Below are positions 21,700 to 33,060 of a DNA stretch of 64,000 nucleotides, piece after piece. The translations under genes and the position numbers were made by a program. The stretch is from contig NC_077222.1 in the NCBI RefSeq assembly GCF_024763615.1, positions 104,813,417 through 104,877,416 of the forward strand. The letters are read 5' to 3'. The notes beneath the pieces were generated by a model. That model saw only the letters and a program-made list of their open reading frames with translations. It made no database searches and had not been told where the DNA came from. Within the stretch, counting starts at the first letter, position 1. Every line of letters begins with the position of its first letter. The stretch comes from Phlebotomus papatasi (lineage: Eukaryota > Arthropoda > Insecta > Diptera > Psychodidae).

Positions 21700-23507
21700 T
21701 GGATAACAAAATCTGAAAGCCAAAATTCAAAATCCTGAATAGACAATATCATGAATGTGTCAAAATCTCAAAAGCCAAGTAAATTTAAAATGTATATTGG
21801 GTCAAAATCACAAAAGCCAAAGTCCTGAGTAATCTAAGCCTCCAAATTTCCAATTTCCTGAAAAAGCAAAGCCTCACATGAACTAAAATTCCAAATGCGT
21901 AACTAATCCTGAAAGTCAAAAATCCAAAATGATGAGATCCCAAAAGACCAGAATCACAAAGAGACCAAAATTGAGAAGAAACAAAATTTTCAATGAGCTA
22001 AAATTCTAAACAGACAAAATTCTGAATGAGCTTATATTCTCGAAAGCCAGAGTTCGAAATATGTCAAAATTCAGAAAAGCTCATATCCTAAATTAATTAT
22101 ATTCCCGAAAAACCAAAAATTCCGAATGAACCAAAATTTTGAAGAGCTGAAATTCCGAATGAATCAAAATTCCAAAGAGTCTAAATTTTGAATGTCCCAC
22201 ATTCCTCAAAAGTCGAAATTCTGGATGAGTCAAAATTCCAAATGACCAGAATCTTCAAAATCCAAAAATCCCAACGAACAGTATTCCGGAACAGCTAAAA
22301 TTCTGAAAAAGTCAAAATCCTGAAAAACTAATATTAAAATTCCGCCAAAAGTCCGAATCAATCATAATGCTTAAAATCCATAACCTCGAAGATCCAAAAT
22401 TCCGTATCAGCTAAATATCCAAGTAGCCAAAAGCTTCATAAGCCAAAATCCCGAATGAGTCTAAATTCCAAATGACCAAAATCCTAAAAAAAACAAAACT
22501 CCAAATAGATCAAAATCCTAAAGAGCAAATGTTCCGAAAATGAGCCATATTACCGAAAACCCAAAGTTTCGAATGACCCAAAAAATTGCAAATAGCCATA
22601 GACCTGAATTAGCTTTATTCTCGAAAATCCAAAATTTTGAATAAACCAGAATTCCAAATAACCTAAGTTTTCAAATGACAAAATCCCGAATGTCCTACAT
22701 TTCCAAAAATCCAAAATCCCGCTTGCGCTAAAATTCCGAATGTGCTAAAATGCCAAAGTATCCGAAATCTTAAAAAACCAAAGTTCCTAATGTGCCACAT
22801 TCCCGAAAAGCTAAGGTTTCGAATTTGCCAAAATTCCAGATAGCCGAAATCTTGAATGAACTACCTTCACGAAAACCCAAAATTCCGAATAAACCAGAAT
22901 TCCATATGCTAAGTCCTAGAGAGACAAAATCTCGAATGGACTATATTACCGAAAGCCAAAATTCAGAATAGACCAAAATCTTGAAAATCCAAAATCCTGA
23001 ATAGGTTTAAAATCCGAATGACCCAAAATTCCAGAATGTCGAAATCTGTACCGAATGGACTACACTCCAGAAAAACCAAAGCTTCAAATAATCCAAAATT
23101 CCAAATAGCCAAAGTCCTGAAAAGCCAAAATCCAGAATGAGCCAATTCAAAATTACAAAATCCTGAAAATCCAATTGAGTGGATCCTGAAAATCCAAAAT
23201 TCTGAATAAGCCAAATTACTGGAATTCTAAAATCCCGAATGGGTCAAAATTCTGAACGAGTCAAAATTCTAAGTAGCCAAATTCTTGAAAAGCCAATATC
23301 CTGAATGGGTTGCATTCCTGAAAATTAAAGTTTCTATTAGAACAAAATTCCAAATAGCCAAAATCAGGAAAAGTCAAAATTTCGAATGGATCCAAATCCC
23401 GAAAAGTCAAAGTTCTGATTGGGTCATATTCTCGAAAAGCCAAAGTCGCGATTAGGCAAAAATTCCTAATGACCAAAATCCTCAAAAGCCAATATTCTGA
23501 TTGGCTT
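21700..23507. repeat. Degenerate minisatellite, unit about 17-20 bp, 1.8 kb
   Basis: Dozens of variants of CCAAAATTCCGAATGAG and CAAAATCCTGAAAAGCC follow one another from about 21700 to 23507, alternating the words CCAAAAT, CCGAAT/CTGAAT and GAAAAGCC. Units differ by substitutions and small indels, with no long homogeneous stretch. Minus-strand open frames of 83 and 74 codons (22963-23214, 23261-23485) are rich in F, W, L and I as a by-product of the repeat. The same word set recurs in short form at 55332-55565. Confidence 0.9.
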
Positions 23508-24673
23508 TTGAGTAATGTGAGGAAAGTTTTAAATAATTTCTTAGTTTGTTTAGGATATGTGAATTACGAAGTCGGAAATATTTTATTTTTAGATTAATTT
23601 AGATATTAATTTATTTAAGATGAAGGGTGGCAATGGCAATTTGGGGTGACCAGACCCATCTGTCGCAGATTCAATTTGCCAAAATCATGAACTTTAGTTA
23701 AAATTCTCGTCGATTTGCTGGTACTAGAAGGGGTTGAAGTTAATGTGAGTGACAAGCTGACTTCCTCAGTACAGACCCTCTCAATGCATTTGTCCATTGA
23801 GCCCTTTCCGGTTCAATAAATCCGACAAAATATTATTTGCATGTCGATTGCATTTGACATACTGTCGCGAATTTGTCTCCCACTTGTGATCCCGACCGAC
23901 CACCCCTCTGCTCCCAGCATCCGGCACAAATCCGAAACCCCCCTCGAGTTCATCGAGGTGGTTTCGCTTTATCACTGATGACGGCAAAATTATCCAAACA
24001 TGGACACGGTGTATGATTCTGTCACAAACAATCGTCGAAAAGTTACAAATTGGACTTATTGGCATTGGGGTTTGGGGGGTGCCCGCCACCCATTCAATCC
24101 ACCCACACAGAACCCTCTCTCAACAGGGGATTTTTGACCCGGCTGAATTGATTTCCCTACCCTTCCCACCCCGCTCCATCAACCCCCTCAAATTCAAACA
24201 CGGAAAAATTTATTCAACATATTGAATATTTATTCGTTCCAACCAGATAGACACGGAACACTGTGGTTTGTGCCACAGAGCAACATTTCACGCGGCAGAA
24301 ATTATTTTTCAGTGCCAAAAATCGTTTGTAATAACCACCCCGACCACTGGAGTCCGGATTAAAAAAGCAATGCAATGGAATAATATGTATTAATTAAAAA
24401 TCATTCTCACTCGCTATTTGATTGTATTTTTGGGGTGTTGTATGTGGCGCCAAAAATACGGACATGCACAAAAAAGCTGCAGCATAATGACTTTTTTTCA
24501 CAGTGAAAAAACTGCGTTTGATAATTTTCCTGATAAATACACCACTTAATGCAATAGCAATATTTTGGGGTAAATGGGTCATGTAATTCTTTTTTTTTTT
24601 TTGATTTACCGAATTCTCACGGTGCAATTGGTGAAAAAATTTAATAAAAAATTGAATTTTTAGTAAAAAGTGT
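23508..24673. other. Repeat-poor block with GC-richer core (about 23615-24230)
   Basis: The core 23615-24230 is GC-richer, with overlapping open frames (102 codons at 23781-24089 minus, 70 at 24013-24225 plus) that show no motif. It looks like unique sequence and a candidate conserved non-coding block. 24230-24673 is ordinary AT-rich DNA. Confidence 0.35.
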
Positions 24674-24889
24674 TAGGGTGGCGGAATTACTTGTGGCCAC
24701 TGTCTATACTTATGGCCTCCCTTTAAAAAACTTTACAATGTCAAAAAATGATTTCAGAAAACCTCAAAATTAAAAATATTTGACGTGTTTTAAGCAAATC
24801 ACATTTTTTCGGTTTTCGGAATTATTTTCTGACAAAAATTGCGACATGGCCATAAGTAAAAACAGGCCACAAGTAATGCCGCCACCCTA
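24674..24889. mobile_element. MITE with AGGGTGGCGG ends, 216 bp
   Basis: AGGGTGGCGGAATTACTTGT at the left matches AGGGTGGCGGCATTACTTGT read inward from the right; both continue into GGCC and ACTTATGGCC. TA is present at both ends. It has the same length and a related end to the element at 34492-34707 (AGGGTGGAGT…ACTTATGG). Confidence 0.85.
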
Positions 24890-24897
24890 TTAAGTAT

Positions 24898-25110
24898 TAC
24901 AGAATCAAGGGTGGGGCAGTTTCAGATATACATACCTTCCGGAAATACAAAATTTTGGGATAATAAATAAAATAGGAAATACTTTGCATATTTCTAAATA
25001 GCCATTACTATTAATAAAACGGCTGGATTTGGTTAGTTCGATTGTTCATGATCGCATTGGCAAATGTAGCTAAAAAACTCTAGCTGCATAAAACTGCCCC
25101 ATTTACAGTA
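24898..25110. mobile_element. MITE with GGGGCAGTTT ends, 213 bp
   Basis: GGGTGGGGCAGTTTCAG near 24908 mirrors AAATGGGGCAGTTTTATG read inward from 25104. TA occurs at 24898-24899 and 25109-25110. It sits 8 bp from the preceding MITE. Confidence 0.6.
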
Positions 25111-25439
25111 AACGTATTGGATCTCGCATTTAGTAGAAAATATCGCTAAATTGGAAATCCGGATAGTCCGTTCACTGTGCAAAAAAGAAAGAAGAAAATT
25201 AGCTCCTAACCAAATTCAAAACTGACTAAAACCACCGAGAAAGATACGATAAATGCCGAAAGCTCTGGTGAAATTATGTAATTGATTCATAGGATTTGAT
25301 CAACAAATTCCGACGCTCACCGAAAGGACAGATTCTCCTGAAAAACCTAGCTAAATTGGAAACGGTGAATTTTTAAAAATTCTTAACTAATAAAAAATGG
25401 AAAAGAGCAATAGTTTCGCAGAATTATCGAACTCGTATA

Positions 25440-26600
25440 ACGGTTTTTTTCAATTTTAAATAATAAAAAGACTCTTGAGAGTGTATTTTCTAACCGATTT
25501 TAAAAAGTTTAGTTTCGATGGAAAGGTCTTGGAATCCCTGACAAGTCTGTATACCTTCCAATCTGTACCGGTAATAAACCGTACATAAGTTTCAGTCCGA
25601 GTATCATTTGCGTTACATGTACGCTGTTTTAGGTATTCATTCAAAATTGCCTTTAAATAAATAAATTATAAATTTGTACAAATTGATTGAAGTCCGATGA
25701 ACTTAAAAAAAAACTTAAAGAACTGTACTCCGAGAAAATGTCTTGTTAAACGAACAAATGGATTTTGTTGAAATTTTGTCAAAAGAATGTTATTTAACAA
25801 TTTGACAAAACTTTTTCTTGCATTTTATATGGGAAAACACCCTTTTGACAATCTTTTAACAAGATCCAGTTGGCCGCCAATTTAACAAAACTCTTTCATA
25901 TTCTGTATGGAAGAACATCCTTTTTGCAAACTTGTCTTGTTAATTTGACAAAACATTTTTTTTCAGAGTAAAAATTCTTGACACGGAAGCCCTAGAAATG
26001 TTTTCAAGGTCAAGTATTAAAAGGGTTTCATAGGGCAGGTTATTCAACCGATTTTAGTAGTCTTAGATTCGTTGGAAAGGTCTTGAAATTCCTGAGAAGT
26101 CTGAATAAGTCCTAAACTGACAAGTTTGTATACGTATACCTTCAAATCTGTACCGGTAATAAACCGAATATAAATTTCAGTCCGAAAGTCAATTGCATTA
26201 CATGTACGCTGTTTTAGGTAGTCCCTAAAACTTGCCTTGAAAGAATTATAAATTGGTACAAAGCGACTGGGGTCCGATGAACTTAAAAAGGCTTTGGTAA
26301 ATGCAAAAACTCTTGACTTAGAAGCTCATAAAAAAGTTTTCAAGGTAAAGTATTAAAAGTTCAATTACATTTTAGCCATCTTAGTCATTTTTTTCAGTGA
26401 ATTATAAATTGGTTTAAATCGACTATGATCTCGTAAACTTAAAAAAAATCTCTTGTTCGACACTTTTATATAAAGATTTTTCAAATTTAAATATAAAAAA
26501 GTCTCTAGAGATCGTATTTGTCTATCGATCAAAGCAAGTTTGGGTTCGTTGGAAAGGTCTTGGAATTTTTGACAAGAGTGCAACATTTTTAGTGGATTAT
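25440..26600. repeat. Three-copy direct repeat, interrupted by a MITE
   Basis: TCGATGGAAAGGTCTTGGAA and its variants occur at 25515, 26070 and 26546. After the first two, the shared order continues: ACCTTC…ATCTGTACCGGTAATAAACC, TTTCAGTCCGA, ACATGTACGCTGTTTTAGGT, ATTATAAATT…GTACAAA, GTCCGATGAACTT. The third copy is truncated. Excluding the inserted 246 bp, the first period is about 310 bp. Similar words appear at 2768 and 34862. Confidence 0.8.
25725..25970. mobile_element. MITE inside the direct repeat
   Basis: TACTCCGAGAAAATGTCTTG faces TACTCTGAAAAAAAATGTTT read inward from the right, with TA at 25725-25726 and 25969-25970. The interior repeats TTTGACAAAAC-like words four times. The uninterrupted site is visible in the second copy of the direct repeat near 26285-26310, which supports insertion. 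Confidence 0.65.
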
Positions 26601-28196
26601 AAAACAATAATAATTCAATTAAATGTTTGACAGATATTATGGACATTCTTTCAAGCGAACTAAGGCTCTTTCACACAATGATATCAAGAATTTTACAGAG
26701 CTTGGGAAACTTATAGCCACCTAATTTTTGCTTTGAATGCATTTCTTATTTCAATTTGTTAAGGCAATTTTGAAGCTGGGGAAACCCAAATGAAAAATTG
26801 GCATTAAAAAGTGTTTTAGCAAACGCAAAACTGGACTTCATCCTGTGGGAAATCTGCGAATGAATACGATTTCCAACACATGTGAAACCTTCATTAGCTT
26901 TTATTAATATGATATTCATTCGTTGGTGCAGAATCTTTCATCAGGAAAGACAAAAAAAAAACTAGAAGAGTCAGGGATTTAACTTTGAGGTTGGAAAAAA
27001 ATCGCCCAACTGCGCGAGTACTTATTAATCTCGTGGTTGAATGGTACGAACTGTACCAAGAGGTTGTGGGTGGGAATGTATGTGGGAAAAGCGCTTTTCC
27101 TCTTCGGTCAAATAAAATGTCTCTCAGCTAATTAACTGTGTTAATTAGGGGCTACTGGATAGGGCTTCTATCCCCCAAACCAGTACTCTCTGAAGACTTT
27201 CTGCCAGAGACATTTTTCGAAAATAATTTCCATGTTCATGAAATTAGCCACCCATCCACCCTCTCCTGAACACCACCCCTTGGCATATGAGTCTGTATTT
27301 TAAATGTATGGACTTTTTTTCCCAGGAAAGATGGCAAAGTTATTCATATTTGGGCCTCTGGTAGCAATCCTGACCAAGAGTCAAGTGACAAAACGAAAAA
27401 TTCATATATGCAAAAGTACAACCCTTCGAGGGAGTCTCGGTGTAAATTTTTGGTGAACCCTCTGAGAGCTTTTCCTCGGTAATTAAAGAAAAAAGCTGCT
27501 GGGCTCTAAAACTGATGAGACTCATACAAACTCCAACTCCCAAAGATACTTTTTCTCTCAGCAAAGTGGCGTATTAAATATGAGAATCTCACCCTTAGAA
27601 ATCTCAACCCCATCATCCCCCACAATAGTTGGAGAATACATTTGTCCAGGAGCAGAAAAATCCAGGATGAAAAAAAAATCTACAATATCCGAATGGAGAA
27701 AATCTGAGAAAGCGACCAAGTGGAAGTTCCATGTGAAAATTGTGACGGCTGGGAAAGGGATTAATTAACGATTGGGTTTCTTCATAAAATGAGCATTTTT
27801 ATTCGAGGATTTACCATTCCTCTACCACCTTCCACCCTCAAAAAGCTCCCCCATGAACTACGATGGATAAAAAAAAAACTGTGTCTAGCTGGAAAGCTCA
27901 GGACAGAGACCTCATAATATAGGAGGAAGAATTAAAATGAGAAAATTATCGCAAGGATTCTGGTGCAGTATAAAATTATTGTGTAATATAATTTAAAGTT
28001 AAAAGCTTCTTTCACTTCCTATGAGAGTCAAGTGAATGTGATGGGTGTGACAGAAGGAGAGGCTAAAGCTCATGTTGCGAACTTTATCCTTCCGCAACTT
28101 CTAAGTGTTCAACCACGAGGTAAGGATTAGGACTGGAGTTTTTTCCGTAAAGTACTTGGACATTGCTAAGCTGTTTAGTGGAAAATAAAGGAATAT
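26601..28196. other. Repeat-poor sequence, no gene recognised
   Basis: Unique-looking DNA with GC-richer parts at about 26980-27330 and 27560-27850. Short open frames (74 codons at 27340-27564 minus, 62 at 27580-27768 plus) show no motif. No element ends seen. Confidence 0.35.
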
Positions 28197-28335
28197 GTAT
28201 AATAGATAGATAGGTAAATAGATATTTTAATTTGCAATATATAACCTGGTTGCGTCTGCTGCCGACTTACTAATACCAGCCTCGTCAGTAAACGATAGAA
28301 TCCCTGCCATTTACTGACATGAGATTTAAAAAAGG
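28197..28335 (-). mobile_element. LINE/SINE 3' end with ATAG-type tail
   Basis: On the minus strand, GTAAGTCGGCAGCAGACGCA leads into ACCAGG and then an A/T-rich tail ending in a TCTA/TAGA repeat (28197-28225). The fragment at 54145-54300 has the same order, GTAAGACGGCGGCAGACCCA then ACCATGG then an AAAT repeat tail. Two dispersed copies ending in simple-sequence tails indicate a retroposon 3' end. The clade is unknown. Confidence 0.55.
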
Positions 28336-28358
28336 AAACATTTGTCACGATAGATATA

Positions 28359-28400
28359 TACAGTATCAGCCAAAAGTTTCTTGACAAAGAAATTTCGAGA
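28359..28400. mobile_element. Possible Tc1/mariner-type terminus
   Basis: TACAGTATCAGCCAAAAGTT has the CAGT…CCAAAAGT pattern of Tc1-like inverted-repeat ends, with TA at 28359-28360. GGCCAAAAGTTTGTTTAC at 28993 is a second similar word in the same orientation, so a proper inverted pair is not shown. Confidence 0.3.
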
Positions 28401-28510
28401 AATCAGGTGCAAAAATCCTAGAAAAAAAATACTTTATTAAATTTTTCATCTTGAAAATTAGTTCCCTGTAATCCATAGATGTTATTTATGTATTTCAAAA
28501 AATTGGTAAT

Positions 28511-28940
28511 TAGGGTAAGTGTGCCAAATTCCGGCCAGCTTGCAATTTCGGCCACCTTTTTCGTTCCACGAATTTCCATGAACTTTTAGTTTTTACATAT
28601 TCTAGAGATTATACAATGCAAAAGAATAACAAAAAATGTAGCTACGACAAACAAAATGACGTGAAAAAGACATTGGAAGAATTTGGAAGGGAAAGGAACT
28701 ATGAGAATGAAGGTGGCCGAAATAGGGCACCAAAGCTATGTCTAGATTTTTATTCATTTTAAAATGTATTGAGAATGATTTTAGAGTAAATAAAGACGGT
28801 AAACTGTCTACAAGGTTCTAAGCAAAACTCTTACAAAAGAAAAAATAAAAAAAATCAATTTTTATTTAAAATATTACATTTCAAACTTGAGACTTTGACG
28901 CTTGCATGCAACTATGCCGAAACTTGGCACACTTACCCTA
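28511..28940 (+). mobile_element. pogo-like element, family 2, short copy
   Basis: It has the same ends as 2828-3799 (AGGGTAAGTGTGCCAAATTC and AGGGTAAGTGTGCCAAGTTT read inward) and TA at both ends. It matches the long copy over the first ~50 bases and roughly the last 150 (GGTAAACT…AAGGTTC…TTACATTTCAAACTT…ATGCAACTATGCCGAAA). A trace of the psq helix, KKTLEEF, remains near 28670-28690. At 430 bp it is an internal deletion derivative. Confidence 0.85.
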
Positions 28941-30115
28941 ATTAATTTCATATAAAAAAAAAACTTTTACCACAAGTTGATCATTTTTCATCGGCCAAAA
29001 GTTTGTTTACAAATATGAAAGAATGGCTCAAAATGGTCAATTACGTGTAATCTACATCCTATTGCTAGTGTCTACGCAAAATTCTAGGAAAGTTCAACAC
29101 ATATTTACCTAATGGGTATTAGCATTATTGCAGTTTTTTGTTGATGATCGACCTTTGTATTTTTTCCTTCTCAATTTTATATGAGAAGTCCTGTTAGCAA
29201 GCTCGCCCAGTGAACACAAAGTGACACGACTTTAGTGAAATAAAGTTTTTCTTTAAGAAATTTCGTCTTTAATTTGTCTCAATGACACCTCGTGATCTCA
29301 AGTTTTACAAGGAAGAGTCAGTGATATCCTGAGCAGTGAATAAGATGAATTTCTTAGTCATCTAGAGAAACTTTTCTCCAGTGGATTTATTGGACGCTGC
29401 ACGTGGGCCTCTTTTTGTGGACTTGGACGGGCAACATTTGGTCCTTCGAGCCGCATTCGAAGATTTACAAATGCGGAGGTCAAGATTACTCAGAGTCTAC
29501 TGAACCGATCTCTCCGAAATTTTGCATACTTGTTTTGAGAAGTATTATCTGGTCTTTGAACGAAGGATTTACACTTCCTTTAATCAGAACCTTTTTACAA
29601 TACAAAATGTGTTGAAAAATAGGGCAAAATTAATAATTTTTTACAAAAAGTTTTACCAAAAATCCAAATTTTGTTTTTTTTTTTTCAAAAATCCTTCGTA
29701 TATCCACGGGTCCAACTGATCCTCTATCAGAGTATATTCGGTTTTTTGATTTCAGATGAATCTACTGGGAGAAATCCTGCCTACCGCAAGGTCTGTTTTT
29801 TGAGGAATAATTCCGAAAATCAGCTACCAACGGTCGAATTTTCAAAATTTTTCAAAAATTTTGCTTTTTAAATTTTGTTTTTGAGTTACTCTTTCATATC
29901 CCAAAAGTTGGAATTTCTAAAATGGCTTCGACACTATAAATTATTATCAGAAAAAGGCCTATTTTTTAACCTTAGAGACCCATGTAACCCCTTAAGAGTC
30001 CATTCTGTAAGTTATTTATATACGAAAAACGTAATTCGTGATAAGTAATTGATAAAAATATTGTGAAATTCTGATGCTCTTTGTTATTCGATAATTTAAT
30101 CATTATAAAAATTTG
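28941..30115. other. Unassigned sequence, possibly an old transposon
   Basis: AT-rich with short open frames (29403-29615, 29522-29719, 29671-29871 plus) that show no reliable motif. The phrase CCGATCTCTCCGAAATTTTG is typical of dispersed insect repeats, but no ends or copies were found here. Confidence 0.3.
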
Positions 30116-30306
30116 TAGGTGAAGTAGGGTACCTTTGAATTGGGGTACCTTCTAAATCGAGCTTTGTGTCCTGTTCTTAAAACAAATTGAGGATTATTAC
30201 AATGTAATTAAGCTTCATCATAGCAGAGTCCAGTTCCGTTAAAAAATACGACAAAAAAGCCTTATTTCAAAGATATTCCAATTCAAAAGTGACCTACTTC
30301 CACTTA
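30116..30306. mobile_element. MITE with GAAGTAGGG-CACCTTTGAATT ends, copy 1
   Basis: Left end GAAGTAGGGTACCTTTGAAT faces GAAGTAGGTCACTTTTGAAT read inward from the right, and TA flanks both ends. The 50207-50404 element has the same ends and similar interior (AAATTGAGGATTATTACAAT / AAATTAAGGCTTATCACAAA; GTAATT-AGCTTCA in both). A partial third end may be GGGTAAATGGGGCACTTTTG at 63440. Confidence 0.8.
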
Positions 30307-30948
30307 AGTTAGAAATCTCTACTGCTTAGTTACCGCAGTAGTAAAAAAAGTTACAGAGAAACTTTTTCTTCTTTATATTGTCTTATAGGATCTTTTAGAC
30401 AAACATGGATAACATAACAGAAGCTGATCGGAAAGTTTTCATTTCGCCAATTAGGCAACAGTGTTTTTTGTTTTCCTTGAGAAATTAAGAAACACATAAA
30501 GAATCAAAAAACACATATTTTTTAGGGATTAGTGCAATTACTTTAAAAGTACTTAATTTAAAGTCCTCAATTAAGTACTTAGTGAAACTACTTTTCATGT
30601 CCTCAGTAGAAACTACTTAATTAAAAACTTTTACAAAGACCTTAATTAAGTACTTAAGTGTAAAAGAAGGGTTATGTCATCTTAGTTTCTTCATTCGCCG
30701 TAAGGCGCTGACTTGTCATATTTTCATACTTTTTATTAATTAATTGGATGCTCTACAACACCTGAAAATTAAGTCATTGAGTTAAGCGCTTATAAAATAC
30801 TTATTAAGTACTTACTGTGTTAGCCGGATTTTTTAAAAATTATTTTATGATCGATTTAAGGTATTTTATAGTTGTTTCATATTTACAAAAGTAATGGTAA
30901 TCCTTGTAATTCTGTAATATTGTTTAATAATTGTTCTCATGGATGTAT
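30307..30948. repeat. AT-rich spacer with four AAGTACTT palindromes
   Basis: AAGTACTT lies at about 30547, 30574, 30646 and 30807, three of them within TTAAGTACTTA. Spacing is irregular. It may be a remnant of the TAGTAC-type palindrome family of 5.5-12.6 kb or chance in AT-rich DNA. Confidence 0.35.
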
Positions 30949-31180
30949 TAGAGGAAAGTGTCCAAGTGTCTACGCTTCGTACGATCCCAAACTTCGTAAT
31001 AATTAAATTTTTTCTATGTTTCTGAATAAATGTTGCTTATCGCACTCATATTTTAAAAACTAGAGAAAAATACTTAGTTTTTAAAATATTATGCGGAATC
31101 ATTTATTCAAAAGCATAAAAATTTAGTCGTTACAAAGCTTGGAATCGGACGAAGCATGGGCATGGACACTCTCCCCTGTA
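30949..31180. mobile_element. Palindromic MITE, 232 bp (GGAAAGTGTCC ends), copy 1
   Basis: Nearly the whole element is one inverted repeat: GGAAAGTGTCC, CGCTTCGTACGAT, TTCGTAA…AAATTTTT, TTTCTGAATAAATG and ATTTTAAAAACTAG on the left have mirrored partners on the right. TA at 30949-30950 and 31179-31180. A second copy is at 61396-61588. Confidence 0.85.
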
Positions 31181-32544
31181 TTCAGAAACGGCCCTTTTAC
31201 TCCCTCTTTCATAAACTAATTTATTTCAAACAGAGAAAAATTCAAGAAAGATCATAAGACGTACCATACCACCTTCTCAAATTTCAAAAGTTCATCATCT
31301 ATTCCCCTGAAGAAATCATCTTGATTTTATTGTTGTTTGAAGTACACAAATTAATTAATTTTTTATTCGTGTGTCCACCCACAAGACAAGAATTGAGTCA
31401 ACTCTTTTGCAAGAATTTGCTCCAAGAGCAATCAACAAAGAAATGGGCTTGATATTGTATTGAAAGAAAAGGAACTTCTGCACACAAAAAAAGGGTTTGA
31501 ATCTGGTTAATTAATACTGAGGCCAGAAGCAGGATATCCTCAACCCTTTTGGCCACGGGGAAAAAATGCAAAAACAATCCTGTATTCAAATGCTAAATAG
31601 ATTCTCCATTGAGATTGGAATAAATAGCAATAATCGCAATCGCAATAAGATAATCCATAAAACTATGAAAATATCTTTCTGGTAGTTTTGTCACGTTTCC
31701 TTTCGAAATTTAATTTTAAAGTTGTTCTGAAATCTGTGCCGCCGCGGCAAATTTTGTATTCCATCTACAAACATCATTCAACACAGAAGATTTCTTTTTT
31801 TGTTTGATCAAGGAAAGAAATCTGCAATAAAATTTACTCTTTTTGTCCCACTTGGACAATTTTCTATTTAAATGTCTTTTGTCGATGACAAATTGGAACA
31901 GAGATTTGATGGATAGGGCTTTTGTTAACCATTTTTGTCTATTTGAGTTTGTTTGTTTGCCTGTTACCAAAATGACAACAAATTGATCTTAAAGACCTAG
32001 GGTAGATTAGGCACTTTTTGTCACTTAGAAAAAAAGGACAAACATTTTTACTTAAGTGGCTTAGCAAATTGTTCGGAAAAAATCAAGTCCAACACGGAAA
32101 TATTGTAATGATTACATTGGAATAAAAATAAGATGTCTCGGTACGATTGATTAGTGTTTATGATCGGCTGATCGGCGCTGATCAGTTCTCATAATCGTTT
32201 GATCGGCAACCATTTATAGTGAACCGTGAATGGTAGGTAACAGTATTCTCCCTTTGAGCGTTCATGCCTTCGCATAATGTGATTTTTGTTTTAGTTTTCT
32301 TAAGAGACTTACACATTTCTGTTGAATATTAGTTGGCTTATCATCAATTGTTGATAATTCCATGATAATTTAGTGTAAATCTCTTACGAAAAACAAAAGA
32401 ACTTTCTCCTAGACCTGTATATCTCTTGGCTTTTACTCACTTTGTTGAGCTTAGTTCCAACTTGGTACTTAAATGTTTGTCAAAAAAAAACCTATCGATA
32501 TTCCCAAAGTGACTTTTACCTGCTTACTTTCTCAACCGGTACTA
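31181..32544. other. Repeat-poor sequence, no gene recognised
   Basis: AT-rich DNA with minor simple repeats (AATAATCGCAATCGCAATAA near 31628; GATCGGCTGATCGGCGCTGA near 32162). Open frames of 63 and 84 codons on the minus strand have no recognisable motif. Confidence 0.35.
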
Positions 32545-33060
32545 CAACCAATTGCGGATATTGTCCGGACTCAGGACCCGTCATCACTCGAGCCTGCTAC
32601 GTTTCAATGTTTTCCATTTCCTAATGAGCTAGTGTCCTGGTCCACGTTGTAGGTCCATCGGAGGCTGGGTCGGCCTCGTTTTCTCGAAGTATAGAGTCCG
32701 CCCGTAAAGATTTTCCAGGCTTGGTCGTCTTCATCCTTGCGAACAAGATGATCAGTCTAGTTCGACGACAGTTATGGCTTGGACACAGCTACGACTTAAG
32801 CCGAGAGACGGCTCTCCGGTTTAGAAGTAAGTGTGTCTATTGCCTTACCTTTCGGTAGTGCTCATACAACTCGTAGTTGTATGGGCTCCGCGATCGTTCC
32901 TCCTTACAAACGGGTCCAAAAATAAGTCGTAAAATCCTTCTCTCAAACGGAACAAAGAGTTCGAAGTTGTGTTTGCTGAAGACCCATGTTTCAGATGAAT
33001 ATGTGTGAACTGACAGGATTATAGTCCTATACAGAAGTAACTAAGTCTTTATGGCTAAGG
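32545..33060 (-). pseudogene. LINE ORF2 reverse-transcriptase C-terminal region
   Basis: Read on the minus strand, 33015-32905 gives LYRTIILSVHTYSSETWVF and then FERRILRLIFGPVCKEE, the classic SETW…FERRILR-IFGP stretch after the reverse-transcriptase thumb of many non-LTR retrotransposons. YNYELYEHYRKV follows, then, beyond a MITE, DHLVRKDEDDQAWKIF and RKRGRPSLRWTYNVDQD, the usual C-terminal order. Frameshifts and the inserted MITE (32780-32840) show it is dead. The catalytic YXDD region is not present. The clade cannot be set by eye. Confidence 0.8.
32780..32840. mobile_element. Hairpin MITE of the CTTAAGCCGAGAGACG family inside the LINE
   Basis: TGGACACAGCTACGACTTAA at the left faces TAGACACACTTACTTCTAAA read inward from the right. 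The middle GCCGAGAGACGGCTCTCCGG is itself nearly self-complementary. It interrupts the LINE reading order exactly between two expected motifs. Confidence 0.6.

Noticed and set aside
22963..23485. Two F/W/L-rich minus frames as membrane proteins
   Set aside because: They are translations of the degenerate minisatellite, not genes.
28990..29900. Tc1-like transposase between 28.99 and 29.9 kb
   Set aside because: One possible end word (CCAAAAGTTT) but no paired inverted end and no readable catalytic motif.
30540..30830. AAGTACTT palindromes as a regulatory array
   Set aside because: Only four copies with irregular spacing in AT-rich DNA; chance or an old repeat remnant is as likely.
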